Shown here in pieces: positions 63,966 to 64,000 of a stretch of DNA of 64,000 nucleotides. Within the stretch, counting starts at the first letter, position 1. Each line of letters starts with the position of its first letter. Source of the DNA: Rhineura floridana (Eukaryota > Chordata > Lepidosauria > Squamata > Rhineuridae); assembly GCF_030035675.1 (NCBI RefSeq), contig NC_084489.1, forward strand, positions 71,329,365 through 71,393,364, given 5' to 3'. A program made the translations under genes and the position numbers. A model generated the notes under the pieces. That model saw nothing but the letters and a program-made list of their open reading frames with translations, searched no databases and was not told the origin of the DNA.

Positions 63966-64000
63966 AAGAACATAGGAAGCTGTCTTATACTGAGTCAGAC
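63966..64000 (-). mobile_element. tRNA-derived SINE (family A), cut by window end
   Basis: 'GAACATAGGAAGCTGTCTTA' and 'TACTGAGTCAGAC' are the reversed family A 3' end. Confidence 0.7.

Overview
This is a vertebrate window, most likely from a squamate reptile (lizard or snake). It holds one protein-coding gene, the Kruppel-like transcription factor KLF6, on the + strand, with all four coding exons. The organism call rests on the repeats: RTE (BovB-like), L2 and CR1-type LINEs, tRNA-derived SINEs, and many fold-back hAT-like and TA-duplicating MITEs. The gene alone would not separate squamates from other amniotes.

Layout. From 1 to about 45,200 the window is intergenic. It is packed with decayed LINEs (L2 at 1 and 26,821; CR1 at 3,673 and 41,040; RTE at 18,369 and 21,424), SINEs, MITEs, minisatellites and simple repeats. 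Several insertions are nested and can be ordered in time from their target-site duplications. From about 45,640 to 46,634 there is a GC-rich promoter and 5' leader, with four CCAAT boxes, a CRE-like site and GC boxes. A TATA box and a MEF2-type site in opposite orientation hint at divergent transcription.

KLF6 has coding exons at 46,635-46,736, 49,694-50,273, 53,363-53,486 and 55,367-55,418. All three introns are GT-AG with phases 0, 1 and 2. The predicted protein has 285 residues and three intact C2H2 zinc fingers. A long AT-rich 3' UTR follows, probably to about 59,045, with an AU-rich element and a fold-back MITE inside it. From there to 64,000 the window is again repeat-rich intergenic DNA, including a CR1-type LINE 3' end on the + strand at 62,035-62,995.

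No other credible host gene, tRNA gene, CRISPR array or retroviral element was recognised. The most useful less obvious signals are the divergent promoter architecture, a possible upstream ORF, the hairpin in the 3' UTR, a 5S-rRNA-like SINE in intron 2, several MITE copies with perfect 8-bp duplications, and a three-copy repeat family I cannot classify. I found no undescribed multi-gene system.
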